Source: Parietichytrium sp. I65-24A (lineage: Eukaryota; Sar; Bigyra; Thraustochytrida; Thraustochytriidae). From it: a stretch of DNA of 64,000 nt. The stretch is taken from contig BLSF01000008.1 in assembly GCA_012862575.1 (NCBI GenBank), forward strand, positions 248,001-312,000, written 5' to 3'. Below the pieces are notes generated by a model. It was given only the letters and a program-made list of their open reading frames with translations, was not told where the DNA came from and did not search any database. A program made the position numbers and the translations under genes. How positions within the stretch are numbered: position 1 is the stretch's first letter; every line of letters begins with the position of its first letter. Shown piece after piece: positions 39,776 to 49,302 of the stretch.

Positions 39776-40439
39776 CTAGTTTCCACGTCCAATGCCGCCT
39801 TCCCGTCTGTAGCCGCCCTCGCCTCCAGCGCCACGGCCGAAGCCTCCGCGCTCACCCTGGTAGCGTGGGTTAAAGTCACGGCCAGCTCCGAGGTCCTTGC
39901 GGTATCCATCGCCTCCACGGCCGCTTGGGCGGGAAGCGGTCACCTGTTGCTTCTTATGAGTCTGTGGGACAATTTCGTCAGGCAGGTGGAGGTACTCGCG
40001 AAGGTATGTGATACCCTCCTCGGTCAAGTAGAAGTAGTGCCACTGCCAGCAGAAGGTTTCTCTCACGTAGCCGCGGGATTTGAGCGACTTCATGAGGTAC
40101 AAGACGTGCAAGTTTGGCACGTTGATGCTGTCATGTTTTGGCTTGGTGGTATCCTTTCTTGCGACGACAACACCCTCTGCGCACCGTCACGCCCCATTCG
40201 CAATGCCACACATCAAATTACACATCACACAACATTCCATCGTCAGCGCGCACATCCTCCTCTTCAAAAACTCGCTCCACGCTCAACACTCCATTCCCAG
40301 TCCTCCAAATCCACCACTACATCAAACTGCATCTCCTCCTCGCTCCACGACCCAACACCTCCTCCGCAACATCCAACCACAACGCACCTTTGAACAAGTG
40401 GCTGAACACCGCCACGCGGTCCTTCTTTGGCAAAAGCAT
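39776..40439 (-). CDS. RPS10: Cytosolic 40S ribosomal protein eS10 (RPS10), 2 exons
   Basis: Exon 1 is 40439-40388, encoding [17 protein letters not shown] plus one base. Exon 2 is 40176-39776, giving 150 residues in all. The 211-nt intron has a GTGCGT donor and a GCGCAG acceptor and joins to [11 protein letters not shown], exactly as in other eS10 proteins. Further family motifs are [19 protein letters not shown] and [17 protein letters not shown]. The C-terminal tail is Arg/Gly-rich, as is usual in eS10. It is a component of the small ribosomal subunit near the mRNA entry. A longest single reading frame starting at the GTG at 40120 would miss the first 36 residues. It is divergent from uL14 across about 1 kb. 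Confidence 0.96.
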
Positions 40440-40479
40440 CTTCTTCGCGCGCTTGACTCTCGATCTGCTGACTCGACTG

Positions 40480-40482
40480 CCT

Positions 40483-40516
<34 letters not shown>

Positions 40517-40522
40517 CTGTCG
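40480..40522. repeat. (CT)n microsatellite in eS10 upstream region
   Basis: A nearly pure CT/CTTT tract 40-80 bp upstream of the eS10 ATG. Read on the coding strand of eS10 it is a GA tract. Confidence 0.85.
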
Positions 40523-40848
40523 CTCGCCTCTCTTACTTAGCCATACAATACGTTCAATACGTCCATTCGTCCATACGTGTCTCTCTCGCCATTTGGCCTA
40601 GCCGCTGTCTACCGGTCCGTAGGACGGTCCTACCGCTCCATCGGCCAAGTCCGCAATGGCCACTCACTTGGCGCCCTCGATTGACGCTAGGCGGAGCCTC
40701 GCTCGAAGTGGGGGACCGCTAGCGGTGGGCAGAGGACGTGGTAGGAGTCGCACCATCCCAGCCACCCAACGAGACGGGCTATGCGGATGGGTAGAAAGCG
40801 GGATAGGGCTCCCCGGGAGATGACGACCGCTGCGGAACGCTTCAGGAG

Positions 40849-40896
40849 AACCCTACCCTGGAATGGGTTAGGGTTGAGCGGTGGAGGTTTAGGGTC
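40849..40896. promoter_or_regulatory. Telo-box-like cluster between eS10 and uL14
   Basis: AACCCTACCC, then after six bases GGGTTAGGGTT, which is a near-perfect inverted repeat of it, then GGTTTAGGGT at 40887-40896. In plants AAACCCTA boxes are known in ribosomal protein promoters. The equivalence here is inference. Confidence 0.4.
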
Positions 40897-41414
40897 GGCC
40901 GCACGCCGAAGTTGTTCCACCCAAGCAGTAGTGATGCTCGTATTCCTCACTACCTACCCTTCACAAAGTGCGGCTGGATGACGAAATACTTTTTACGGCG
41001 CCAGTAACTCCCCAATAGGGCAGGGTTTGTGGTTGGCAAGAGCCTACGCCTCTCCCTACCCCTCCCGACACCTTTACCCCGCCTCTACCCCTCCCCTTAA
41101 CCCCCACGCCTATTCCTCCGGATGGCCACTGCTAAGCGCTGCCTCCAACGCGAAGAGGTGGAGCGGGGTGAGTGCTATAGCGTGGTAGGAAGTGGTAGCG
41201 TGGTAGCGGGAGGGATTGGTTGGAAGAAAGCGTAAGGAGAGATAGAGAGATAGAGAGACAGGAGATAAGGGGATAAGGAGAGATAGAGAAAGGAGAGAAA
41301 GGAGGAGATAAGGAGAGAAGGAGAGAAGGAGAGAGAGTGGTGGAAAGAGTTGTCGCGGAAGAAGCAAAAAGGTCTGCGCGCGTCGCGAAGGAGTAGCAGA
41401 GAAGAAGAGCAAAG

Positions 41415-41959
41415 ATGGGAGGAGCAGTGCGCGGAAGAGCAGGTGCTGCGGGCACCAAGTTCAGGATGACTCTCGGTCTGCCAGTCGCAGCTCTGATGAA
41501 CTGCGCTGACAACACCGGCGCAAAGAACTTGTATGTGGTGGCTGTGACCAACATCCCTGGCAGATTGAACAGGCTCCCAGCCGCTTCGATCGGAGACATG
41601 GTTCTCTGCTCCGTCAAGAAGGGAAAGCCAGAGCTGAGGAAGAAGATGATGCCAGGAATCGTCGTTAGGCAGCGCAAGGCATGGCGCAGAAAGGATGGCA
41701 CCTTCATCTACTTTGAGGACAATGCCGGAGTTATCGTCAACCCAAAGGGAGAGATGAAGGGCTCTGCTATCACTGGACCTGTTGGAAAGGAGTGCGCTGG
41801 TAAGTTTGCTTGCAAAGTCGGCGACCGCGCGAAGATGTGCGGCGTCCTCGGAGTCAATTTTTGGGTGGATTTTTGCTAACCTTTATTTATTTATTTTTCT
41901 TGTCTTGACTTGCAGACCTCTGGCCTCGTATTGCATCTAACGCTGGATCTATCGTATAA
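41415..41959 (+). CDS. RPL23: Cytosolic 60S ribosomal protein uL14 (RPL23), 2 exons
   Basis: Exon 1 is 41415-41799 and exon 2 41916-41959, giving 142 residues. The 116-nt intron (GTAAGT...TTGCAG) is removed between GPVGKECA and [14 protein letters not shown], restoring the standard uL14 C-terminus. Other family motifs are [19 protein letters not shown], then [18 protein letters not shown] and [17 protein letters not shown]. The length equals that of human RPL23 within two residues. It sits at the subunit interface of the large subunit. Reading through the intron would give a false 154-residue protein ending GVNFWVDFC. Confidence 0.97.
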
Positions 41960-42510
41960 ACTCTTTTCACAACTTGAAACTCATCCTTTTTCCTCTTTTA
42001 CAACAACACATTTTTTTCGCGTTTGTTATCTGTCTGTTGATGTTAAAAAGAGAAAGAAATAGTCCTTCAGTTCCAAACCAGATCAACATACCTTCCCCTG
42101 ATTCTTCCAGCCAGCTCAAGCTCCAAAGCTCATGGCGCATCGCAACTTGCTCAAATCTAGCTAGACGCCGCTGCGCCATCGCCTGCGTATATATGCTGGT
42201 CATAAAGAAGGAAAACAGAGCAAAACGTCTTTTCAGACAAGTGGAAAGATTGGACAAAATTTTCGAGCAGTCTGGGAGCTGTACTGCCAGTGAGTACTGT
42301 CACAATTAAAAATGAGGCTTGCTAAAAAAAGGTATTGCTCGCACGCCAGTTTGTGATGGACGTCTGGAAAAGAAATAATTTTACTGTTAATACAAAACAC
42401 ATCGCCTGGGATTGAGAAGCGCAGAAAACAGAAACTGAACCAAGTTTTTGATGCGTCCAAGATTGGATCTGCGATGTCATGCTCCAAAATAAGGCTTGCT
42501 AGTGTTCTTC
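41960..42510. other. Convergent 3' intergenic region
   Basis: This 551-bp gap lies between the uL14 and SBP2 stop codons. No gene or clear repeat is seen. Confidence 0.6.
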
Positions 42511-44835
42511 TCACACGCCAAACCGCGGAACAAACTCGGCAGCGCTCGCTGACAAGGGCTTGCTTCCATGATCGCTTGTCTTCGGCTCCGGAGGAACAGG
42601 AGGTGCAGATATTGCGGAAGGTTTCTGCTTGCTGGCTCTCTTTAGTCGAGACTCCTCTGCTCTTTGTTTGCGCTCACGAGCGCTCTGCTGAGCTGCCTCT
42701 GCCATTTTTCTTCTCTCCGCCTCCTTTTGGCTTCGCCTTTCTTCCTGTTTCGCGAGAGACATTGCCTTGAACTTTTCGGCTACCGGAAACGAGAGAATTC
42801 GTGCCACGCGAAGAAGCGTACATCCGCTGGCATCTGGGCTCGCTTGGCTTGTTGAGTCACGAATCTCTTTGGCAGGACATAAAATTTTCTTGGCAGCGGC
42901 AGATGTCGCGCATCGAGCGCAACGGACCGTCCCGCAAGCTTTACAGTCGTATCGCACATATTCTATAAACTCAGAGCAATCAGCACAAATTGGGGGGCTT
43001 CGACCTGCCGTTTCTGCTTGCAGCACCTCCTCGTATATCCTCTGAAACTCTTTGCTAGTTTTCAACATGGTTTTGTACTCCTCGTTCGCACCGTCGGGAT
43101 TGTACACCCCTACCGCGCTTACCTTTACATGTTTGCCAAGCGCGGCTCCAAGCCGAGATTTGGTCAGCGCAAACACAATCGGAATGCCTTCAAGTCCTCT
43201 GAGAATCTCATCCTCGGTGGGAACACAACGATCAATCATCTCTTTGACCTTGTCGTCTATACTGTGGTCCAAATTAGAACCGATTTCAATATTTGGCGCG
43301 ACAATAATGCATTTGCAGTTCCTACTGCGTATACCTCTAATGACTTCGCGAAATCCAAAGACCAGGCGCCTACGGGTGACAGACTTTGGTGAGCTCTTGA
43401 GCCTAGCCCTTTCCTGGAGCTCCATCAACCGCGTCAACATTTTGCTGGTCACCTCGTCAAGCTCGCCCCCCAACGCTTGATTAACATACGCGCGCACTGG
43501 TGCAGAGGCCGGCAAGCGATGCTTGACCCGGTCTTTCCCAGACTTGGAGCCTGTCGTCACGCCCTTCTCTTCAACGCCAGCTACGTCCGCGTTGATCAAC
43601 GCGTGTGGGACCGCATTGCTTCCAAAAAAGATTGGCGACAACTTGCTCGCATCCCATCGCTCGACTGCGTTATGCTGCTCAATGTACGTGTCAATCATGG
43701 CCTCTCTTGAGCCTTCGTCGCCACCAGCGCCGGGCTCTCCCGTGTCACTTTCTTCGCTTGTTTCGTCAACGTGGCTCGCATCGTGATTCGGTTTTGAATC
43801 GTCGTTTTCGGATGCCTCATTTTCATCTCCTCCGCCCGCTTCAGGGTGCTCGTCACTCTCGCCCGTAGATCGAGTCGCAATACGCTCCACCTCGTCCACT
43901 TCTTCGCCTTCGTCGGACTCTGAACCCATCTCAAGTTTCCTGTCTTCCTCTCCAGGTCCATCCTCTTCTTCCTCCGCTTCGCTGTACTCTCCTTCATCTT
44001 TTTGCACCGCTTCCAAATATTGGCCCTCTTCCTCCCCAGCTTGGCCCTCTTCGTCAACCTCGTGGCTGCTCAAGTTGTCCACATTGTCACCCGACTCGTC
44101 CTTTTCGGTTCCGATGTCTTCTTCGGCGATAGTCTCTTGGCGCTCTGGTGTCCAGATGTAGTTGAGGAATGCAGGGTGAACTTGCAGAGGAATCGGTTTC
44201 AAGTCAGGCTTTGTCAAATACCACTGAATCGCGCGGTCTCGATGGATTGCTTTCTTCAACGGAGTAACTCTGTGCTTCTTTTTGCTTCCCAATGGCTTCA
44301 CCTTTCCGTACCGGACGAGGGAAGTGACACGGCTATCTAGAGAGTTTGGATTCGGCTCTGCAACCTTTCTTTTTCCTTTTAATGCTGGCCCGGCTCCGTT
44401 CCCACCCTTGGTCTTCACTGAGCTTCTCTTCGCAGTGCTTTGCGCCTTCTGTTTTTGAACGCTAGAATGCTGCGGCTTTGCTTCGCTTGATGGCGCTTCC
44501 TGCCGATTCTTCGAGCGCAGCTTACCGGACTGCTTTCGCATCGCGAGATCAATGAACCCCGTGAGGCCTACATCTCTACTTGGAAGGGGTCGCTTCTTCG
44601 CACTTGTCTTACCATCTTGCCGTGGCACGCGACTTGTGCTATGCGTCTGTTTCGGCTGCTGCTGCGTGCTATAGCTATTCAAAGCTTTCTTTCCCACCCA
44701 AGCATTCCCTCGACTAATTCCACGAGCGTTCTGATCCCCGGCCTTTTGCTCGGCAGGAGATACTGGTTGTGGCAGCTTCTTCTTGCGTTTCCTAGCGTCT
44801 ACCCAGCCCCCAGACTCCTCTGCCGCTGAGGACAT
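42511..44835 (-). CDS. SECISBP2: SECIS-binding protein 2 (SBP2)-like, with zinc cluster and PAM2-like tail
   Basis: The protein has 774 residues from the ATG at 44835. A basic N-terminal half carries a KKKHRVTPLKKAIHRDRA segment like the Sec-incorporation region of SBP2. A long Glu/Asp-rich stretch follows (about 265-400). The L7Ae RNA-binding domain is at about 485-580: RRRLVFGFREVIRGI, CKCIIVAPN, IPIVFALTKSRLGAALGK, VSAVGVYNPDG. This form of L7Ae is specific to SBP2, which binds SECIS hairpins and recodes UGA as selenocysteine. After it come six cysteines in CADC, CKAC, CARC-type pairs (about 617-640), a probable zinc site not typical of the family. The C-terminus LSASAAEFVP fits the PAM2 pattern for poly(A)-binding protein. 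An ATG-less open frame continues 5'. Confidence 0.86.
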   Translation of the reverse strand: MSSAAEESGGWVDARKRKKKLPQPVSPAEQKAGDQNARGISRGNAWVGKKALNSYSTQQQPKQTHSTSRVPRQDGKTSAKKRPLPSRDVGLTGFIDLAMRKQSGKLRSKNRQEAPSSEAKPQHSSVQKQKAQSTAKRSSVKTKGGNGAGPALKGKRKVAEPNPNSLDSRVTSLVRYGKVKPLGSKKKHRVTPLKKAIHRDRAIQWYLTKPDLKPIPLQVHPAFLNYIWTPERQETIAEEDIGTEKDESGDNVDNLSSHEVDEEGQAGEEEGQYLEAVQKDEGEYSEAEEEEDGPGEEDRKLEMGSESDEGEEVDEVERIATRSTGESDEHPEAGGGDENEASENDDSKPNHDASHVDETSEESDTGEPGAGGDEGSREAMIDTYIEQHNAVERWDASKLSPIFFGSNAVPHALINADVAGVEEKGVTTGSKSGKDRVKHRLPASAPVRAYVNQALGGELDEVTSKMLTRLMELQERARLKSSPKSVTRRRLVFGFREVIRGIRSRNCKCIIVAPNIEIGSNLDHSIDDKVKEMIDRCVPTEDEILRGLEGIPIVFALTKSRLGAALGKHVKVSAVGVYNPDGANEEYKTMLKTSKEFQRIYEEVLQAETAGRSPPICADCSEFIEYVRYDCKACGTVRCARCATSAAAKKILCPAKEIRDSTSQASPDASGCTLLRVARILSFPVAEKFKAMSLAKQEERRSQKEAERRKMAEAAQQSARERKQRAEESRLKRASKQKPSAISAPPVPPEPKTSDHGSKPLSASAAEFVPRFGV

Positions 44836-44940
44836 TGTGTTGACCGGCACGACTCCACGCACCAACGACTCCAGAGCTTTGATTTCTTGGCGCTTCACTC
44901 CCGCAGCTGCTTTCGTTGCTAGATCTGTCTGTTGTCGTTG

Positions 44941-45000
44941 TTGCTGCTGCTGCTGCTGCTGATGTTGATGTTGATGTTGATGTTGATGTTGATGTTGATG
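44941..45000. repeat. Trinucleotide/hexanucleotide repeat upstream of SBP2
   Basis: Six CTG units followed by about seven ATGTTG hexamers on the plus strand. On the minus strand it reads as CAG and CATCAA repeats. Confidence 0.9.
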
Positions 45001-45357
45001 TCGATGCCTTCTTGCCGCTGTGTTAGACCGAGTGCGTGTTCTTCGTCTGGAGAGTGCGCGTCGACCTCGTCTCTTTCTGTCTTCTTCGCTCTTTACAGGT
45101 TCGGCTGTTCCCAGTTGGAACCGTACTCTCAGACCTAGGAGAAGTGGGTCCTCGCGGACATGACATAGGAGGCGAGTTATTGGCCGACAGCTTTCTCCGT
45201 GGGGTTAACCTAAAGGGAAATAAATGGTCATAGATTTTCTGGGTATGGAACCCATTGGGGGAGAGGAGAACCCGGGATGTTGGGAGAACCGGGGGGCAAA
45301 GTGCGGAATGCTGGGGGAAGAGGAAGAGGAGGATGTAAATGTGTTGGATCTGGTACG

Positions 45358-45371
45358 AGTACTCGAGTACT
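45358..45371. promoter_or_regulatory. 14-bp palindrome AGTACTCGAGTACT
   Basis: It is perfectly self-complementary. A near copy lies at about 23968. It is about 520 bp upstream of the SBP2 ATG. Confidence 0.35.
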
Positions 45372-45494
45372 GTTGCAATTTGTTCAGGTTAGCTGTCTGT
45401 CGTATTACCATTTCAAGTTTGAAGACTCATTCGCGGACTTGGTGAAAGTAGCGTTGTATTGTACAGGAAAGAGAACGAGGAGGTGGACTCGCGG

Positions 45495-46700
45495 TCAATT
45501 TGGGCCCGAGAACGAGTAAGGATCTATACACTCTCTTTTCAGCTGAGGCGAATCACTGTAACAACTGCTGGAGCCTTCGCTTGCGCGCTTTTGACCAAGG
45601 ATGGTGGGTGGCGACTCAGCTTCCATTCCTGCAGTTTTGCGCTTGCATGTGAGCGTGAACGACGGGCTCGTAATGATCGCGCAGCAGCAGAGCTCCTCAT
45701 TGCTCGAAGGTGTTGAAGTTTTCTTTTTGAGTGGAGTGAAGATGTACGCCCGCACGCAGTGCTGGAGATCAGTAATGTGCTTATTTGCGACAAACCCGTA
45801 GTGCCACCCCCTCTTTTCGTGCCGGAATTCGAACATGTGTAATCTCCGATCGCTCTCCGCAACGTTCCATATCTCGGCTCCGGATATCCAAGGATTGTTG
45901 GGATGCTGTGATGACCGCTCGAGGCTCTTTGCAAAGTCATTTGTAATGACTTGGCCCACTTGAATTCGCCGATCTTCTCTGCTTGCGTGGAGCTTGGAAA
46001 GTTCAATCCAAACGTAAAACTTTGGAGACTCGCCAGCTGGGAAGTTTGGAAGCGCGTTTGGGTACCACTTGAGCAAGAGTTGCAACGGAGCTCCACAGAA
46101 GCCTTTCGACTTGTGCCTGCCATTCGTGCAGTGAGGAAAACACCGAAGGTTCTTCAGACCCCCCCTTTTGTTGTTTCGGTGATATCTTGGCGCCCAAAGC
46201 TCCGTACGGGTGAACTCCCCCGACACCAATGTTGATGAACCATAGTTTAAGCCTCCGGAACCGGTATCGGCAGGACGGAATTTAGAGGCGGCAACTGCTG
46301 ACCGAGGCGGAAGGGGAAACTGCGGAGATGATCGGCTAGCCCAGTGGTTTTGGCGGCAAGAGTCTGCTGTTGGAAGTGGACCTGCCGGACTCGCAAAGTG
46401 ATATCTTTCGTCAGTGTGCGTGCGATGCGTTGCATGTGGCGTTGTTTGTGTGCCGTCGTATGGATAGCGCTGGCTTTCCCCGGTCTGCAAGTTTGACAGT
46501 GCTTGCGGGTAGTCTATGTGCGGGGGAGGGGGCGGATGCGCATGGCTCAGATACTGTGATGCGTCGTGAACACTCGGTGCGTCTTCCTCCAAATACTCGT
46601 CGCCTTTGACATACTCTGTGCCGTTGACGTCAAAGTCAAAGTCAAAGGGAAGGTCGTCCATCGTCAACAAATCGTCGCAAAAATTTTCGCAAAGAATCAT
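45495..46700 (-). CDS. Unknown protein with Cys/His cluster
   Basis: The protein has 401 residues from the ATG at 46700; an ATG 13 codons in (MDDLPFD) is also possible. The first 160 residues are acidic, then Pro/His/Ser-rich and probably disordered, like an activation region. A conserved-looking core spans about 165-325: LRCFPHCTNGRHKSKGFCG (C187, H190, C191, H196, C202) could bind zinc, followed by PKFYVWIELSKLH and HEKRGWHYGFVANKH. The tail is Ser-rich with a KRK patch near 353 and KR at 371. I do not recognise the family. Layout suggests a DNA-binding regulator, but that is inference. No membrane span is present. Confidence 0.7.
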   Translation of the reverse strand: MILCENFCDDLLTMDDLPFDFDFDVNGTEYVKGDEYLEEDAPSVHDASQYLSHAHPPPPPHIDYPQALSNLQTGESQRYPYDGTQTTPHATHRTHTDERYHFASPAGPLPTADSCRQNHWASRSSPQFPLPPRSAVAASKFRPADTGSGGLNYGSSTLVSGEFTRTELWAPRYHRNNKRGGLKNLRCFPHCTNGRHKSKGFCGAPLQLLLKWYPNALPNFPAGESPKFYVWIELSKLHASREDRRIQVGQVITNDFAKSLERSSQHPNNPWISGAEIWNVAESDRRLHMFEFRHEKRGWHYGFVANKHITDLQHCVRAYIFTPLKKKTSTPSSNEELCCCAIITSPSFTLTCKRKTAGMEAESPPTILGQKRASEGSSSCYSDSPQLKRECIDPYSFSGPN

Positions 46701-47440
46701 GTCTTTGGATTTAGGAAACCGTTGTTCCCTTGCCGTCTGCGCGAAGGTGTGGTCTTCGAAACCTCGGGAACTGTAACTGGGTGGCGACTCCTCTATTTGT
46801 TCTCACCCTTAATGGGCTTTAACCGCAGCGAAGCTGTGCAGATTGGTCCTATGCCGGGCAGCTTGTGCCGAATTTGGTGTTTGAATTGAAGGAAATTCTG
46901 GCTGGGAATAATGTCGGGCTCGAATCTATTTGTACTCGAATGTACACGATATCACTTTTGGCTTTGGGGACTACATTACACACAAGTTCTTACAAACACG
47001 ATAGTTTAGTTTGCTTTGCGAACGAACTATCTCAGCTCTTTTCTTTGAGGATTTTGTGTTGTCCAAGGATGGATGGATGCCAAAGGCATAGCATAAGGCA
47101 GATGATGGCCAGACAGTCCTGGAATTGCGGTAGACAAATGTAGACAATCATGCCACTTCAACCAACGGGCATTTTTGAGCTCGCTCTCCTCATAGAGAGC
47201 CCGCGCTAAAGACGATGGCGAAGGAGCATGCGTGTGAGGTCGCCATCCGCCCCGGTCTGTTCCTTTCTGGCTCTTAAACTAGAGCTGGCCACAAACACAA
47301 TCTATACTGGTTTGTGTTGATGTACAGATTGTACATGGCACAAAATTACCAAGCTCTTCGCCATGTAGTCTTCAGAACACGTAATTGGTAGTGCGGCCTA
47401 GCTCTTGCTCATGACAACCTTTCGTGCGTTCGTTTTGAAT

Positions 47441-47464
47441 AGTCGTTTGAACAGTCGTTTGAAC
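47441..47464. repeat. 12-bp tandem duplication
   Basis: AGTCGTTTGAAC occurs twice in exact tandem. Confidence 0.9.
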
Positions 47465-47689
47465 CTTCCAGGCTGATGCCAAACAGCCAACATGGGTGCA
47501 GAAATGTGCAAACCACACTAGGAAATCTATGTAAGCCGTGAAGATCACTGTGCAAGTGCGAACCCTCGAACCGTAGCCATTCACAATACTCAGTACGTAC
47601 CAAAATGTAAAAGCGGGTCGGCCTGTGAGGTGCCATGTCAACCTTTGCGAGATATTGCGAGATATTGTGGAAGAAAGGTCCAAACTTGC

Positions 47690-47697
47690 TACCGGTA
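47690..47697. promoter_or_regulatory. TACCGGTA octamer
   Basis: An isolated copy in the gene-free stretch. Confidence 0.35.
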
Positions 47698-49277
47698 TCG
47701 CTCTGTTGCATCAGGTGCCAGTGTGAACTCAGCCCAAGCAAGCTCTGCATAAAAGTGAGAACTGGATCTCTTGTACATAATCAGGTAACAACAGAAATTT
47801 TGAGAACGGATCCCCACGTCGTCCGAACGTCGGTGTCGCCAGAAAGTTTTTGCAGCCGCTTTTGAACCTACTGGTACAATCATCTCCCATTTTCCTATCT
47901 AGCTAGTCTTATCATATCACTAATGAAACTTTTTCTCGGAAGACCGTACCAGGTAGGGTTTCACTCAGTTCCACTCCAAAAGTGTGTCCACCCTGACTGC
48001 TCGCGCCCTCAACACTCTACCGCAGCTCCGAGTCGTTGAGTAAGTTACCGGTCCTCCTCAGACTCCTCAGAGTCTCAATCGTCGTATTCGTTCATCTTAT
48101 GTGTTAATTACATGGGGTGTCAAATCGATGACTAACTTGGGAAGGAAAGAGATAACAGAGATGGCAGAAACGGAAACCGAACCCGCAATTGGCTGTGAGT
48201 GAAATAGTTCACGCGATACGAAATCGATTGCGGAATTGTGATTCGCATCCGCACCCCTCACAAGAAAACAACAGAAAGAAAGAAGAAAGACCAAAAAAAT
48301 ATAAGGGCACTCTATGAAGCAGAGCCAAGAGATTCCTAAAGTTTACAGTAGGCGTCTCTTGACTGCTTTCAGGCTTGGCTCGTGGCACGGTTTCCATTTT
48401 CTTCGAAGCTTTTCTTTCTCGGCAAGCTAGTAGTAACAACTATCATCAACTTAGCCATTAGCTATCATTGGCTGGCTCTAGTTAGTTAAATTAGAGAGGA
48501 CTGTAAGAGGACGCAAGCCAAATGAGTCAAATGAGTCGTGTTGAGTGAAAACTCATGATAATTTACATTTGGAAAATGAGGATTTCCCCCCTCCCCCACG
48601 CTGAGCGAGCCTCGAATTCGCTGTTGTTAATTTCCGTTTTCCAATTTCCAACGACTCCGTGCTATGGTTTTCTACGGTTGCCGCCTTTCGACACGAGAAG
48701 GCTTTTCGTGTATTTTCGCGTGCGGGAAGGGAACTGTAGAAAAATCTTTCTTACGGATCATCTTTTTGTTGTTCCCTCGCGCTCAGGCTCGATGGTCCGC
48801 CTCATATAAACAGTAAATGGACACCCTGTTCTCGCCACTTGCGGCTGCGAACCACTTTCCCCCCGTGTGACCGACCATCGATGCCTAGTCTCGCAACAGC
48901 TCCGAAGACGGGTCATTTCCACGTTCTCGTAGTTTTTTCTTTCTGCCAGTATAAGCTCTTCTTCACCTGAAAATTTTGCCAAGGCGAGGCTGTTTGAGCG
49001 CAAATCGATATTGGTAACTCATCAGTGAGACTGCTCTTCTAATTCTCTTTTATGTATCCCTGCGCTTAGACCGCGGCACAAGATAGTCTCATGAGGCGGC
49101 CAAGTGCATGTGCAATACGAAGACAGAGCCAAGACCACGGCTCTCTGCAATGTGAACTTGGTCGTGAAACGCACACTCGCTGCCGAGATCTTTGCGCGAA
49201 GAGCGCTCTGCGTGTGGTGTGCGATTTCTTACAATGACGTTGCGGAATCAGAGCAGAGGCACGCACAGTCTCGGAGG

Positions 49278-49302
49278 CTCAGTGAGCTCAGTGAGCTCAG
49301 TG
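49278..49302. repeat. 9-bp tandem repeat AGCTCAGTG
   Basis: Nearly three direct units, CTCAGTG then AGCTCAGTG twice. Confidence 0.85.

Larger units (their letters stand above)
40440..41414. other. Divergent promoter of ribosomal proteins eS10 and uL14
   Basis: This 975-bp region holds a CT microsatellite (about 40480-40522), a 15-bp inverted repeat GTAGGAC-G-GTCCTAC (40619-40633), a telomere-box-like cluster (40849-40896) and a GA-rich tract (about 41225-41330) ahead of uL14. No coding region is seen. Confidence 0.65.
44836..45494. other. SBP2 upstream region with His/Gln trinucleotide repeats
   Basis: On the minus strand the SBP2 frame stays open for about 370 nt upstream of its ATG, back to a stop at 45205-45207. 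It has no ATG. It would encode a His-Gln repeat and a Gln run from the array at 44941-45000. It could be leader, or coding exon spliced to an unseen start. The 14-bp palindrome AGTACTCGAGTACT lies at 45358-45371. Confidence 0.5.

Noticed and set aside
40849-40896. True interstitial telomere array
   Set aside because: Only three imperfect units; too short for a telomere relic, so kept as a promoter-type motif.
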